Origin: Stachybotrys elegans
Lineage: Eukaryota > Ascomycota > Sordariomycetes > Hypocreales > Stachybotryaceae
Assembly (NCBI GenBank): GCA_020746835.1
Contig: JAGPNK010000009.1
Coordinates: 868,001 to 932,000, forward strand
Reading direction: 5' to 3'
DNA length: 64,000 nt
Shown in pieces: positions 43,958-59,700 of the stretch. The position numbers were made by a program, and so were the translations under genes. How positions within the stretch are numbered: the first letter of the stretch is position 1; every line of letters begins with the position of its first letter. Under the pieces are notes generated by a model that was not told where the DNA came from, made no database searches, and saw only the letters and a list, made by a program, of their open reading frames with translations.

Positions 43958-45622
43958 CTATATCGCGATGCTGCCCAACTTTGCAACCACCTTTTCAATA
44001 TATCGCACGTCCACCGCTATCCCGTCTTCATCCTGAAACTCTTCCTCGTCCCCAAAGTCCAGGTTCCCCTCGTCCAAGCATGTCAGGCAAGTCTCGACCA
44101 CCTCGCTATACAAGGTGCCCATGTTGCGCCTCAGCTTCCCTCTTGCCAGTCCTTGGAGGCGGCCTTTGAGGCGAACCGGGTCTCTGAGCAGGTCTGTACC
44201 CGCCTCGCCAGCACCGTCGCTGGCCAGTCCAGGGCCCAGCATGGGGACCAAATCGCCGTCCTCGTACGCGACGAAGTTCTCCCACAGCCCAATCTCCAGC
44301 AGACACACCCCGACGCTGTAAATGTCGTGTCTCATTTCGTAGTCGACCTCGGGCATCCTTCCCTGCCGAGTTGGGTGCCGGTACAGGTTCTTTTCCCAGT
44401 CCTCATCGCTGACACGGCGCGTTCTTTCGTCGGCACCCCGTAGCACGTCAAATCCCACCAGCACAGCATTTTCCACCAATTCGCTGCGGCCCTCACGATT
44501 CTCGCCATGCATTCTACGCAGCAGAAGAACCGTCTCGGGCCGAATGTTTTTGTGGACGAATCCAAAGATGTGCACATAGCTGACCGCCGCCACCAGCTGC
44601 CTGGCCAGAGCAAACCGCTCCGAGAGCGAATCATGACGACTCTCATGGCCCCCAACGAGACGATGCCGTAGACTCTGCAGGGGGGCTACTTCAGATGGCA
44701 GGCGAAACACAAACGACAGCCCTGATGTGCTACCGGCATGCCTTGATACACCCGAGGGTGTCTGCTTCTCCCCCTCCTCCTGCAGGATACCTTTGCACTC
44801 AAGCATGCCAAAGGCAGATGGGTCGGCACGTTTGAGCCTTTTGGCGAACTCCCTGGCATCCTTGAGAACAAACCTGACGTGTGGGCGTGACGTGCAGTTG
44901 ATGGGGTCGAGAACCACCATGTGGCCATTGTCAACCCTTTGGGCCGTACTGGCTGTGCTCAAGTGAATAGCCCTCACGCTGCTGGGGGCGAGACCATCCT
45001 GTGGTAGGAATACTGTCGACTGGCCGCCGGACGAGCTATGCTCGGGTTTTAGTGCTCGCCTCAAGTCTCGCGCCGCCGGGATTGAAGACGATGAGCCCTT
45101 CTCGGATGCGTGCGGAAGCTCTTTCCTGGTCATTTCGAGCTGGTTGTCTACTTCAGGGCTCGCCATCTTCATCATGAGGAACCACGCAGGGTCGAAGAGT
45201 GCTTGCCACGCCTCCAGGTCGGCTATGGCTTCCGCGATGCCATCTCTCATTAGAGCAAATTTCCATCGTCGCGCCTCAACCATGGCAGAGCTCGACGCCG
45301 ACCTAGATTGGCTCAGTTGCGAGTCTGGCGATTTGGTCAATTTTGCTAGCCTCAGATCCGCCATGCGCAGCTTATTGAGTAGCACTTCCAAGGTCCGCTG
45401 CTGCACATCGCGGTGCCGCTCGTCGAGCGAGGGCGCCAACTTCCGCACTACATGTAGCTGGGACTCGATGCGCATCCAACAAACCTCGACGCGAAGCGCG
45501 CTCTCACCAAGACGAGAGTCCGCGTCATGGAAGGCTTGGCAGGTTTCCAGCAGCGCCTTTCCATATCTGTAGCAAACATCGATTGCGCCAAGAATGCCCA
45601 AGCCAAGCTCGACGCCTGACAT
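43958..45622 (-). CDS. HeLo-like domain fused to a pseudokinase
   Basis: An intronless frame of 554 residues. Residues 1-165 are an all-helical HeLo/prion-inhibition-type domain beginning MSGVELGLGILGAIDVCYRY; the HET-S toxin-like effector domain of fungi has the same type of start. After a Ser-rich linker (165-230) comes a protein-kinase fold at about 240-550. Its catalytic sites are lost: the HRDxKxxN loop reads VHKNIRPET (356-364), with no catalytic Asp, and DFG reads GFD (390-392). The structural helix DIYSVGVCLLEIGLW (433-447) remains. HeLo domains kill cells by attacking membranes once assembled; the pseudokinase probably controls this, as in animal MLKL. It is divergent from the active-type kinase gene at 46111. 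Start set at MSGVELGLG; an in-frame ATG ten codons upstream is less likely. Confidence 0.8.
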   Translation of the reverse strand: MSGVELGLGILGAIDVCYRYGKALLETCQAFHDADSRLGESALRVEVCWMRIESQLHVVRKLAPSLDERHRDVQQRTLEVLLNKLRMADLRLAKLTKSPDSQLSQSRSASSSAMVEARRWKFALMRDGIAEAIADLEAWQALFDPAWFLMMKMASPEVDNQLEMTRKELPHASEKGSSSSIPAARDLRRALKPEHSSSGGQSTVFLPQDGLAPSSVRAIHLSTASTAQRVDNGHMVVLDPINCTSRPHVRFVLKDAREFAKRLKRADPSAFGMLECKGILQEEGEKQTPSGVSRHAGSTSGLSFVFRLPSEVAPLQSLRHRLVGGHESRHDSLSERFALARQLVAAVSYVHIFGFVHKNIRPETVLLLRRMHGENREGRSELVENAVLVGFDVLRGADERTRRVSDEDWEKNLYRHPTRQGRMPEVDYEMRHDIYSVGVCLLEIGLWENFVAYEDGDLVPMLGPGLASDGAGEAGTDLLRDPVRLKGRLQGLARGKLRRNMGTLYSEVVETCLTCLDEGNLDFGDEEEFQDEDGIAVDVRYIEKVVAKLGSIAI

Positions 45623-46110
45623 GCTCACAGTATCCAAGTCTGTATTGCACAACTCGACAGGAAGAAAGAGACGCTGCTAGCCACAAGTCTCGGGGCTCTT
45701 CGGGTTCAGGGCTGGCTACTACAAACTTGACGATAAGCACCTTGAAGTATCCTCCAAGAGCGAGCTTCGAGCGGAGGTACAAATTGGGTAGTCGGAGGGG
45801 TGAAACCTCCAGAGCCTCGCCTGCTAGGTGGACCTGGCGGTTGGTCCAAGGCTTACGTGCATTGGTTGAGAAGGCTCAGCTCTTAGCCGCCCATCCAGAA
45901 GCAAATAGGAGAAATACAATGATCCTCCTCCTGCCGAGAGCGTCTGACGTGGGACAAGGCTGTGTTTCACCACAGCACCAGTTGCGCCTTCTCCGAACAC
46001 AGTGACCTTGCCGCCGCGCGCATATCATGGCGCGCTATTGCTATTGCTCTCGCTTCATGACCCCAAGCAGTTCGGTTCCATCACGACACTGACCCCGACA
46101 CTGCTTTACC
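45623..46110. promoter_or_regulatory. Shared divergent promoter of the pseudokinase and kinase-propeller genes
   Basis: 488 bp between start codons. It is GC-balanced with no TATA box visible. The right end is rich in C and A (CACGACACTGACCCCGACAC), typical of a leader. Co-expression is plausible but not shown by the sequence. Confidence 0.55.
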
Positions 46111-48817
46111 ATGTCACGCATACCTGACCTCGTCCAGGACACGAGACTGGACACGACGTTCGACGACCGCTACACGGTGCACCACCACGATGACTCCGAC
46201 GACGAAAGGAACGCTCGATCGATGAGGCGGGCCGAGGTCTGGCAATGGGAGCATATGCTCGCACGCGGAGGCTGCGGTGAAGTCTGGCTGCAGCGGTGTG
46301 TGCAGGGCGGCCGTTCGCATAACTGGCGAGCTGTCAAGGTTGTGCCGAGAGAGACGCAGGTTCATTACATCTCGGAACTTGAGGCCATCGCCAAGTTTTC
46401 GCAGAAGCGGGTAGGTCATGAGTCGCGCTGCCATTCGACAGCTTGTCATATGCTTACCAGAAACGGGCCCTTGTCCCGGCATACTAGTACTCGAAATGTT
46501 TTGTAAAGCTGTTCGGCTGGTACACGGCCGGTACCTCGCTATGCATTGCCATGGAGTACTTCCCCTTGGGCGACTTGCAGAAGCAAATGTCTTCGGGCGG
46601 CCCAATAGCGCATGACGATGTGCGCGACATCTGTTTTCAGATTATGGAAGGGTTGCACTATATGCACCGCGAAGGGTTTGCTCATCGCGACATCAAGCCA
46701 GGCGTATGGCATCCGACTGCAGGCATCAGAGCTCCAACGCTGACTGTCCGGTACAGAACGTCCTGGTCAAATCGCGTCCCCCTGCCAGCAGCTGGTGGGT
46801 GAAACTCAGCGACTTCGGCATCAGCAAACGTCTAGAGGAATCCATGGGGCAGCTGTCTACGGTCAAAGGCACTGTGTCATACATGGCACCCGAGCTCTTA
46901 GGCCACGAACCGGGCAGCCCGGTCCAGATAGACTACATGGCATCGGACATGTGGTCAGCCGGGGAGATGACATTTCGGATGCTGACCAAGTCGGCTACCT
47001 TCTCATCCCATCGCGCACTCTTGCGTTATCTCGACAGGCCAGACCTCTTTCCATCGCAAGAAATAACAAATCATGGGGGGAGTGAGGATGCCGCCTCTTT
47101 CATCCGGCAACTCATGCAGCCGTCCCCCGAGAGTCGCCTAAGGTCAGGGCAAGCGTTGGAGCATCCTTGGCTCCGACTTTATAGCCAGCAATGCAACCAA
47201 TCCTACACTCAGCCTTACGGAGAGCCAGGCTCAACACTTACTCCTCCAGCAATCCCAATGTACGACTCTTGATTTGCAGCATACTCATGTTCGTCTGTCA
47301 GATTTGTGCTAATCGTTTGCAACTTCAGGGGAAGCCCCAGCACACCCAATGTCACAGTCGACAATCACCAGCGTCCAGACCCCTGGGCTACTGTGTCATC
47401 TGCAAACTCATGCGGTTTGCATCCATCGGCTGCTGCCGTCTCAATACCAGCTTATCCAGGTTTATCTCCCAGCCAAACTGATCAGGTGGAGTGTGGGTCC
47501 CAAGTCTTGGCCGGACCTCGGTCGACGGGAATGAGAGATCAGCTGACGTCGACCTTTAAGAAACCCTTATGGAATGACCAGGACAAATCTGCAAAGACAG
47601 AACAGCCTCGGGCTTCTAAATTACTTGCACCGGAATCATCCGTAGCGCTAGGAGAGGTTGGCTATGTTCCGGCTTTCTCACCTACATCCAGCATCGTTCA
47701 GGAACAGAGACAAGTTCCAGACAGACAGCAGCCCCCGCTGGCACACCCCCCAAAACAACCTACAGTGGGAGACGGTGAAAATGAATCCATCATAGCCACC
47801 CGTGCTCTCAGTTCAAACGCGGCTGTCTTGTCGATTTCACATGATGAAGCACAATTGATTACAAGAATACACGACAATATATCGACAATACCCAGAACTC
47901 CTCCAGTTCCCGGACGTGTATTAAAATGCAGGTTCGCCGTGAACGGCAGGGAAATTCGTGACTATGACTTCACACCTGATAATCGACACCTGGTTATGGC
48001 ACATGCCTCTTACTCAGCACTATATATGGCAGGAATTACGGTTCATGATGCACATTATGGATATTGGGTCAGGCAAATAGCCACGAACGGCCGTCAGTTC
48101 CATCATATGGCTTTATCAGATAAGTTCGCGGCTTTTGCATCAATGATGGGTGGCCTCGACATATGGTCCCTACCAGGCTGGCATAGAGTAGGCGGCCTGG
48201 GAGGCCAGATCCTTGTAGCTCTTGCTTGGTGGGACGACGAGAAGATTCTCATGTCGGCAGCATCGGACATTATCAAGATTTGGGGAACAGGCAGCCTCGA
48301 GACGGATGGATCACTAACGGAACTGTGTGCGCTGCAACGCCCATCCGAGTGGTCCACCATCCAACACGCAGCAATATCACACCGGGGCCTGGTGGGAGCC
48401 TTGTGCAAGAGCGAGATAAGGCTCTGGGCTCCTGACGCTAGCAACCGTGAGTGGTTGTTCTTAGCGACGGTCTGGTCCGAGGCACCGTATCATGACTTTT
48501 GCTTTGCCAGACGTGGGGGTCGCATCATCTGCTGCACGGAGACATATGTGGAGATGGTGCGCATTACAGACAGCTCAGTCGTCTGGCGGACGTATATGAG
48601 CTCGATCGCCATGGGCGTGGCGGCTTCCATGAACGGAAAACACCTAGCAGTGTCTTGTGAGGACAGAGTTGCCATCTTGGACTGGACAGGCCGAATAGTC
48701 GTTGACCTTGCTGGCCCGGGTTTGAAGTCTGAGAACCGCAAAGCCAAGTTCTGTGGAAAAGACCAGCTGGTGGCCAGCCTCGTTAGCAATGAACAGGTGG
48801 CCGTGTGGAAATATTAG
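46111..48817 (+). CDS. Protein kinase fused to a C-terminal WD40-like propeller
   Basis: Four exons (46111-46410, 46488-46703, 46757-47259, 47329-48817) give 835 residues. All kinase motifs are present: glycine loop LARGGCGEVW (about 50-59), AVKVV with Lys76, a helix-C Glu near 89-91, HRDIKPGN (166-173, formed by splicing), DFG (191-193), APE (216-218) and DMWSAG. A Pro/Gln-rich linker (about 320-480) follows. From about 520 repeats end in motifs such as GGLDIWSLPGWH, DIIKIWGTG, SEIRLWAPD and EQVAVWKY, the pattern of degenerate WD40 blades. The kinase is likely active on Ser/Thr; the propeller would bind a partner or signal. It shares a promoter with the HeLo-pseudokinase gene, an obvious candidate substrate (inference). 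Confidence 0.82.
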
Positions 48818-52754
<3,937 letters not shown>

Positions 52755-53083
52755 TCTCGGAGACCACCCGAAGAGCACGTTTTGGCGTTGTGAGTTTGAA
52801 GTTAGCCAACACAACTGACCGTAATTTCCTGCGATGTTGGTGCGCTTGTTTGCCTTAAGCGGAAGGAAAGCAGGGAAGTAAATGAATCCCGGGAAATTCG
52901 ACCACTAAAATACACCTCGTGGGCTTCCCACGCTACGATGTTCAATTCAGTCCTCGGTTGCTTTCCGTCTTGGCAGTTGGTTGTAAACATAGATATATGG
53001 CCATATTTCCCTGATCATGTTACCGTGTAGCAATCCATCTCGTACATCTCCAGTCCTCAACTCAAACTCCTCTCCCATTTGTC
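52755..53083. other. Short intergenic region
   Basis: Beta-galactosidase 3' end and promoter of the next gene. Nothing recognised. Confidence 0.5.
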
Positions 53084-54153
53084 ATGCCCTCCTCCACCGC
53101 CTTTGGCATCGGCTTGGTCGAGGCCGGCACCCTCACGGGCACCGTCACGGCCGACACAGCATGTCCTACCAACGTGCCTGTCATCCTGACTGTGCCGGAG
53201 AGGTGGGATATCCTATACTCCGCCTGCCCAACGTCGCCGCCCCCAAACTACCTCGCAGTCGAACAGCTCTCGAGGATGAGCTGCCACCCCGAGGCCTCGT
53301 CGTTGCGCCAGCAACTCTCGGAGGAGATGGCGTTGACACGGAGTATATGGCCTGCCCCGATGTACTACTACTCTGGGAGCGTGTGTCCGGAGCCCTGGAC
53401 GACGGTAGGCACCGCGGCCAAGGGAGACGACGGAGCGGTTACGTCTACGGGCATGTTCGCGCCCTTTGAGGGTGAGGACGGGAATCAGTTGCGCGAACGG
53501 TTTCAGGCAGTCCCATCACTGGGGCCCAATGTATTGATGCAGGCTCTAGAGCCTGGCGAGACGGCCATTGCATGCTGTCCAAGGTACGTAACGCGCCCTG
53601 AGGCACCTGGATGTATCATATATGCTGACGCGAGGCGGGGGAACAAAACAGCGGCTACACCTACGAGTTCCTCGGCTACTGCTCACAGAACCTCCCGCGG
53701 GCCACCTACACCGCCGAGACGGCCTGCCGCGTCGTAGTCGACCTCGGCAACACCACGCCCGATATTGTGCTTGAACCTGTCACCTCGACGTACTGGTTCT
53801 ACGGCAGCACCGTGACGGGAGCCGTGGCCCCCGAGGAGACCTTGGACGTCGCCCGGCTGAGGGCGCAATCGATCTACCTCCCCGAGTGGGAAGAAGATCC
53901 CGAGTACGAGGTCTTTCCCGTTCGGGTCCTCGACGCCGTGATGCTGGTGCATGGCGGCGGCGGCGGCGGAGCGCAGACGCAGACGCAGACGCAGACGGCA
54001 ACGGGGGCTGCGGGCGGCGAGGAAACGCAGACGGACGAGCCGTCGAGCGCTGCTGGGCGTGGCGGGTATGGGGTCACCAAGGCTGCCGTGGCTATCATGG
54101 GGGTGTGGACGGTAGCCGCGCTGGTGGGCGTTGGTCTAGTCGCTGCGCTATAA
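53084..54153 (+). CDS. Probable membrane- or GPI-anchored protein, unknown function
   Basis: Exons 53084-53583 and 53652-54153 join over a 68-nt intron (donor GTACGT, acceptor AAAACAG) and give 333 residues. The N-terminal half has about six cysteines (TACPTN, SACPTSP, SVCPEPW, IACCPS), and the join gives GYTYEFLGYCSQNL. Near the end come a glycine run, a QTQTQTQT repeat encoded by CAGACG units, and a C-terminal hydrophobic segment (TKAAVAIMGVWTVAALVGVG) that could be a membrane anchor or GPI signal. No clear N-terminal signal peptide is seen, which is odd for an anchored protein; an upstream exon may be missing. The family is not recognised. Confidence 0.6.
53974..53997 (+). repeat. In-frame CAGACG hexanucleotide repeat
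   Basis: Four CAGACG copies encode Gln-Thr pairs just before the C-terminal hydrophobic segment of the anchored protein. Confidence 0.8.
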
Positions 54154-54726
54154 CGAAAAGGAGAAGGACGAAGACTGGGTGACGTTGTAATGATAGGGCA
54201 TGATGTTGAAGTGAACAACGATAGAGCAAGGCGCTTGGTCGGCCATGCAGATTCCGGTACTGGCGATTTTACGCGGCACACATATGTAAACACTAGACAG
54301 ACACTGAGAGACAGTCAATGGTGGCGAGGAAATAGGGATTTATTCTACCGAACCCTAAAACCAAGAGGAAGCCGTTTCGCTCGGCTTTTACTTTCCCAGC
54401 AACGGCAAAACCGTTCAAAATTGCGCCGTGACGCAAGTCCATCGAGTATTTGTGTGATCCGTGGTGACATGACCTTAAATCGTCCCATGGAAAAATCCCT
54501 GAACCCGTGAGATTTCCTGCTCCTTCCGTCCTGCGTGGATCCCAAATACACAACCCAGTTTCGTGTCCTGGGCCTCTCCCCAAAGAAAAAGAAACTCCTT
54601 TCGTTCATAAAACTCCATCGCTGGTATCCGTAGGTAGTAAACAATAGTAGTGAGGGCTCAAATGGCAACTAAATAACAAAAAGGCGTAAAATTGCTGTAA
54701 AGAAGGGCGCGAAGCCATCTTTTGGC
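54154..54726. other. Convergent intergenic region
   Basis: 3' flanks of the anchored-protein gene and the transporter gene. No coding exon is seen. Confidence 0.5.
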
Positions 54727-56749
54727 TCAGTAGCTGAAGTCGACGGTTGCCATGGGCACCGCCTTGTTTTCTGATGATGCCGAGTGGTTTGGTGCGCTGG
54801 TATGGTTGATTGTTGTTGATGAGGCAGAGTCGCCGAGGGTCGTGTCGGCGCTGGACTGTGACGTTGTCGTCTGCAACTCATGGTCCGCGGGTGGCTGGCC
54901 ACTTGGTGACCATCCGTCATCGAGCATCTGCTGGAAACTCCAGCTAGGCTGGAAGCCCCTGCTCTGCCAGGCATGATGCACGCGCTCGTACATCTCGTCA
55001 ATCTGTTCCAGACTGATCTTGCTGGTCTCGTACACCATGCACCAGACAAAGGCGACCGCTATTATGCAGAATGTGCCCCAAATGAAGAATATCCGGGAAC
55101 CAAAGTTACCGTTGCCAGGGCCTTCGCCAACCATAAACGGCGTGCTATAGGCGATGCCAAAATTCAGAAGCCAGTTGGAGGCGGTGGAGACCGACATTGC
55201 TTTGGCTCGAACTTTAAGGGGGTAGATTTCGGATGTGACGACCCACACGACTGGGCCCCAGGAAGCTGCGAAGAAGAAAATATTGATGGCACAGAACACG
55301 ATAATGAGCGTCTGTCCAGGGCCCTCAAGCCTGGCGTGCATGGCAGCTGCGTACGAGGCCATAATGAGTTGACAGACGGCCATGCCTGCTGCACCTCCCA
55401 TCAAAAGCTTGCGACGACCCCATGACTCGATAACAAAGACGCCAGGGATGGTTGATACAACATTGATGATGTTGATGATGAGAGATTTGAGATAGGGGTC
55501 GGCGACACCAGCGCCGTCGAAGAATGTCGTACTGTAGTACATGATGAAGTTAATGCCAGTCAGTTGTTGTAGCATCTGCAGGCCACAGCCAGTGAGCGTT
55601 CGGCGTCCAAGATGGGGAGATCCGACAAAGATATCTTTGTATGTGTCGGGGCCAAGGGAGAGTTCGTATTGATGGTTGGCAACAATTTCCTGCAGTTCAT
55701 CGATGAGGGCGGGATGGGTAATGTCCAGTCGTCGAAGTCGGCTGAGGGAGAGGCCAGCGGCCTCGTGGCGTCCTTTCTTGACCAAGAATCGAGGCGTTTC
55801 GGGTAGTATGAGCAAGCCGCCAGTCAGGATGATAGCCGGTACGATTTGAAGTCCCAGAGGTATCCGATAGGCGGCCGAGGTTGTCATGTCGGCTGTAATG
55901 ATGTTGATTATGGAAGCAAAGAGGAGGCCGAAGGTGATGGAGAGCTGGTAGGCACAGACAAGAGTACCTCTTATCCATTTGGGAGCCATTTCCGACTGAT
56001 ATAGCGGTACCAACAATGAAACTCCTCCGACGCCAACACCAGCAAGTGCCCTGTCGAACGTTAGTACGGTCGGTACTGACTGTCTGGGTACGGATGATAT
56101 GTACCTTCCGACGAGTAGCATGGGAATATCCTGTGCACAGACTTGAAAGATCGATCCAATACAGAATATTCCAATGAAGAGCATGAGAGTAAGTCGACGA
56201 CCAAGACTATCACCTGCCGGTGCAGCCAGCAGGGCGCCGACGGCGGTTCCAGCGCTGAGGATGGCGACAATGATGGATGAGTCGCTTGTACATATATCGC
56301 GTTGGCCGTCGCCTGTGCCACAGTGATCTGATCCAAATTGGTCCTTGAACTCCCTCATGGCAAGAATACCATTAATGGCACTGCTACCAGTTAGTCCTAT
56401 TCATAATCCCCCACATGCAGAAAGCCAGCCTGCGATCCGTCGGCGTCATGAGTGGTTGCGGCGTTGGTATTGGGAGATGTCGGGATCGGGGGATTCGAGG
56501 GTTCGGTGCGACCGAGGTCGAGGAGACCGTCTTCGTTCTTTTTTTTCGTCGTTGTCGTTGTCGTTGTCGTCGTCGTCGTCGTGATCAAGGGATGACGTCG
56601 GGGAAACCGCAGGCAGGCGGCGGGCGTGAACGACAGGCAACTTACCCAGTGTCATAACCAAAGAGCAGACCACCCGAGGCGACGAACAGGCCGACCATGA
56701 TGGCCGGTGCTGACGAGCCGGCGACATTGTCGGGCTTGTGCCAGCCCAT
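54727..56749 (-). CDS. MFS sugar transporter, hexose-porter type
   Basis: Three exons (56749-56646, 56380-56105, 56050-54727) give 567 residues with twelve expected membrane spans. Sugar-porter signatures: GGLLFGYDTG formed across the first intron, DSLGRR, PETPRFLVKKGR, QQLTGINFIMYY and ESWGRRKLL. The first intron is long (265 nt) and contains a GTC/GTT repeat and a T run. The QQLTGINFIMYY segment resembles fungal hexose transporters more than LAC12-type lactose permeases. It probably takes up hexoses by proton symport at the plasma membrane. The cytosolic C-terminal tail (about 60 residues) is Ser/Thr-rich (TTTSQSSADTT), a possible site of regulation by phosphorylation or ubiquitin. Its neighbour, the intracellular beta-galactosidase, makes a metabolic link plausible but not proven. 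Confidence 0.92.
56547..56582. repeat. GTC/GTT repeat inside the transporter intron
   Basis: Twelve interrupted GTC/GTT units next to a T8 run, within the 265-nt first intron of the sugar transporter gene. Confidence 0.8.
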
Positions 56750-59700
56750 GGCAATCGCCATGGTGTCGAAAGTCGGACGTCAATCCAGGGCTTCAACCTA
56801 GCGACGCTATGGTGAGTATTTGGGTATGGTTGTGGTGGTAGCAGCGGGTGCTGTGTGTAGATGTAGGATGGAGATGGAGAAGACGATGGGATTACAGATG
56901 GAACTGGAACTGAACTGGGGGACAACAGATGGATGAGCGGGTGTTGTGTGGGTAATATTGGGGGTGGAGCAGGAACGAGACCCAGAACAGCAGACCCGAC
57001 CTGTTGGTCATAAGAGGCAGAGGGAGAATGGAAATGAGATGAGAACAGCCATGAGCACGTACTAGCAGTTGGGGTCTGGACGATATGGAGGCGATGGACA
57101 ACGATCATCGAAGAGGAAGGTTATGGACAGGAACACTGCGCAGCAAGATGGACGGGACACGGAGGACACGAGAGAGTGAAAAATCGAGGTGAAAAGGTGA
57201 GGGCGACGAGAACTTAGCGAGGGTGGAATGAGAAGTGAGAGTGAGAGGACGGAACGGAAGCCTACAAAAGTGGGAGGACGCAGGGGAGAAAAAGGAAGGA
57301 TCGGCAAGGGCGACGTGCCTCTGATTGGACGAGACAGGGGCCCAGGCGTCCACGCACACCATAAACGCCCCCTGGCCAGAGGCCCTTGGCGTACCTACAA
57401 GTATCCCATCCAGCGCCTGGCTCCTGTACAATGCGGTACCTGGGGGCGCCAACAGTCCGGCACCTGCTGAGCGACAGTGCGCGCCGCCCAGTGCCTGTGG
57501 CCCTATTCCGCACTGGCAGGCTCGAGGTCGCGCAATGTACCTCCGGTCTAGGTCAAGCCCCGACCAACGCCACACGGCCATATCAGGGCTAGCGTCCTGT
57601 AGCACAGCGAAAAAGCCCAGCTGCTCAGGGTGGATCCGGTCGGCCACAGTAACACTGGCACGGTACGACTGCCTGCCAACATGACACATCCCAATCCCTC
57701 GTCTATCCCCGATGCATCTGGACGAGAAAGGCTCTCCGCGTCCTCTACCGAAGGAGCATGGCGCCGCGCATCGCTTGGGAGGGCTAGCTTGTCCTCCTTT
57801 CCTTTGGGAGAGAGAAGCGGGGGAGGGGGAGATGAGAGAGCGTGTGTGAGAAAGGAGGATGATGTGCAGCTGAAGACCAGCTTGTAAGCATAAGCAGCCA
57901 GGTGAAAGGGACCCCCCGGGATCGGTGTGTCCAGAGCCATGTCTTGTCCACCGCAGGGTTCCCCTTTGTGTCTTGTCCTTGCGGAATTGGTTCCATCATC
58001 GAGAAGGAATAGTCTGGCAATATGTGGTCTCACCCTCGCCCTCAGCCCATCTGTCAGCCACGTCGTGAAGCTCCTTACCCCAGTGCATTGGCGGCGCCTC
58101 GTCTATGCTAGACCAGCACTAGCAAGTACCAGCCAACGTGTATTCTGGTCGGCTCTTGGCTGGAGCAGTTGCAAAATTGCAATATATGTACATACAGCAG
58201 ATGTCTACCTCTTTGAAGGCGAGACGGGAAGATCTACAGATAAAGAGCAGGTTGACAGTTCTGTGGTGAGGAACGCGAGGCAGGGTCTCTGGATACTGCA
58301 TGTCAGGGTGCTTGCAGAACCAGCGGTATGCACCCTTCCGCTCCCCATGGATTCCCTCTCGCTCTCCCTAGGAGCGGCTTCCCCGCAAAGAAAGGAGGAA
58401 TGGGCAAGGCTCGCCTCGGGCACCGCCGCTAAGTTGGGGCACAGCGACCAGGAGGATGAGGAGGAGAAGGTAGCATTCGCAAACATTTCGATAACGTCGA
58501 TCGCCAGGATTACCATGGGACAATGTGGTGCACACCAAGGAGGGAAAGGAGAGTCTTCTATGTACCAACCGATATGCAGAGAAATGGGGGGAGGAAGAGG
58601 AACTGGGTGTTTGTACGTCGATCAAGTACACTCAGCCAACAGCGGAATGTCCGCACTTGACCATGCCAAGAAACCGAACGCAGAAAAACTCAACTCTGTA
58701 TGCGCATCACACAACCGTCATGCCCAGGCAACGACCCAGCTGGTGCATCTGGACCAGCTCATCCGAATAACGGACTCTCCGGGGGAGGTCGAACAGACAT
58801 TTATCCTAGCCTTATGGGCATCTAGTAGGACCGTGTGGCAGTGGAGACAGCGTGGTTGATAAATTGGCTAGAAAATCCGGGGATGAGAGGGATGGAGAGA
58901 TGGAGGGCGGCATCGAGGGATGATGGACGGCATGTCAAGTCAAACACAGTTGGGTGCGAGATTTATGGCACTGTGTGTCCATGCTTTGCGACATGGCCAG
59001 GGCTCCGTTCCTCCATCTTTCCGTCAATGAAGTCGGTACAGTGTGAAGGGTGGATTGTTCTAGAATGCGTACTGTCTCGCTTCTGGAATCCACCGCAGGC
59101 CATGACAGTGTCAGCAATGCTCCCCTTTGGCTGGTGGGCTAGTCTTAGCCAAGACGGCTTACTGTCCTAGAGCCTGGGTTGTCATTTGCCAGACGCAGTT
59201 CCCTTGCGGGGCCCCGTGGCCCAGGATGCTGGCCAGCCAGAGTGAGCGCGCGGTGGCAGATTCTCGTCGTCGCTCCCATCAATCATCTGATCCTGTCCAT
59301 TCCGTCTCAATCCTCGTCTCACAGCCAAGGGGGGTAAATGAAGCCATCACGAACCCCTTAGGATCTGTCAATGACACCTCGCACAATGATTTGGTACGAC
59401 AAGGCCTCTCGTACCTGGGCGCAGAGATGGAACAACCAACCAACCTCGTCCATGACGCTGAAGATCGTATGATTTGCACCGTCAGCCCATCCCACTCGTT
59501 CCAACAAGCGAGCTAGAGAGTCGCGAGGAAGCCCTCTCGCGCCGCCTGGCTTCCAGTACCGCCCTTGGTGGCCAACAGATTGTCATGCTTCGGCCTCTTG
59601 TGTCAAGAGATGGGCGCGATAAACACGCGATTGACTTCTTCCCTCCAATCGCCCAATGGCACCAACGCCACCACATTGCTGGGGGTGGGTGGGCATGGCA

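Noticed and set aside
54727..56749. Transporter as a LAC12-type lactose permease
   Set aside because: The QQLTGINFIMYY segment and central loop look like hexose porters; kept as a general sugar transporter.
57927..58859. 310-codon open frame on the plus strand
   Set aside because: It begins with a non-ATG codon, third-position base use looks random, and no domain or splice partner is seen; a chance frame in gene-free DNA.
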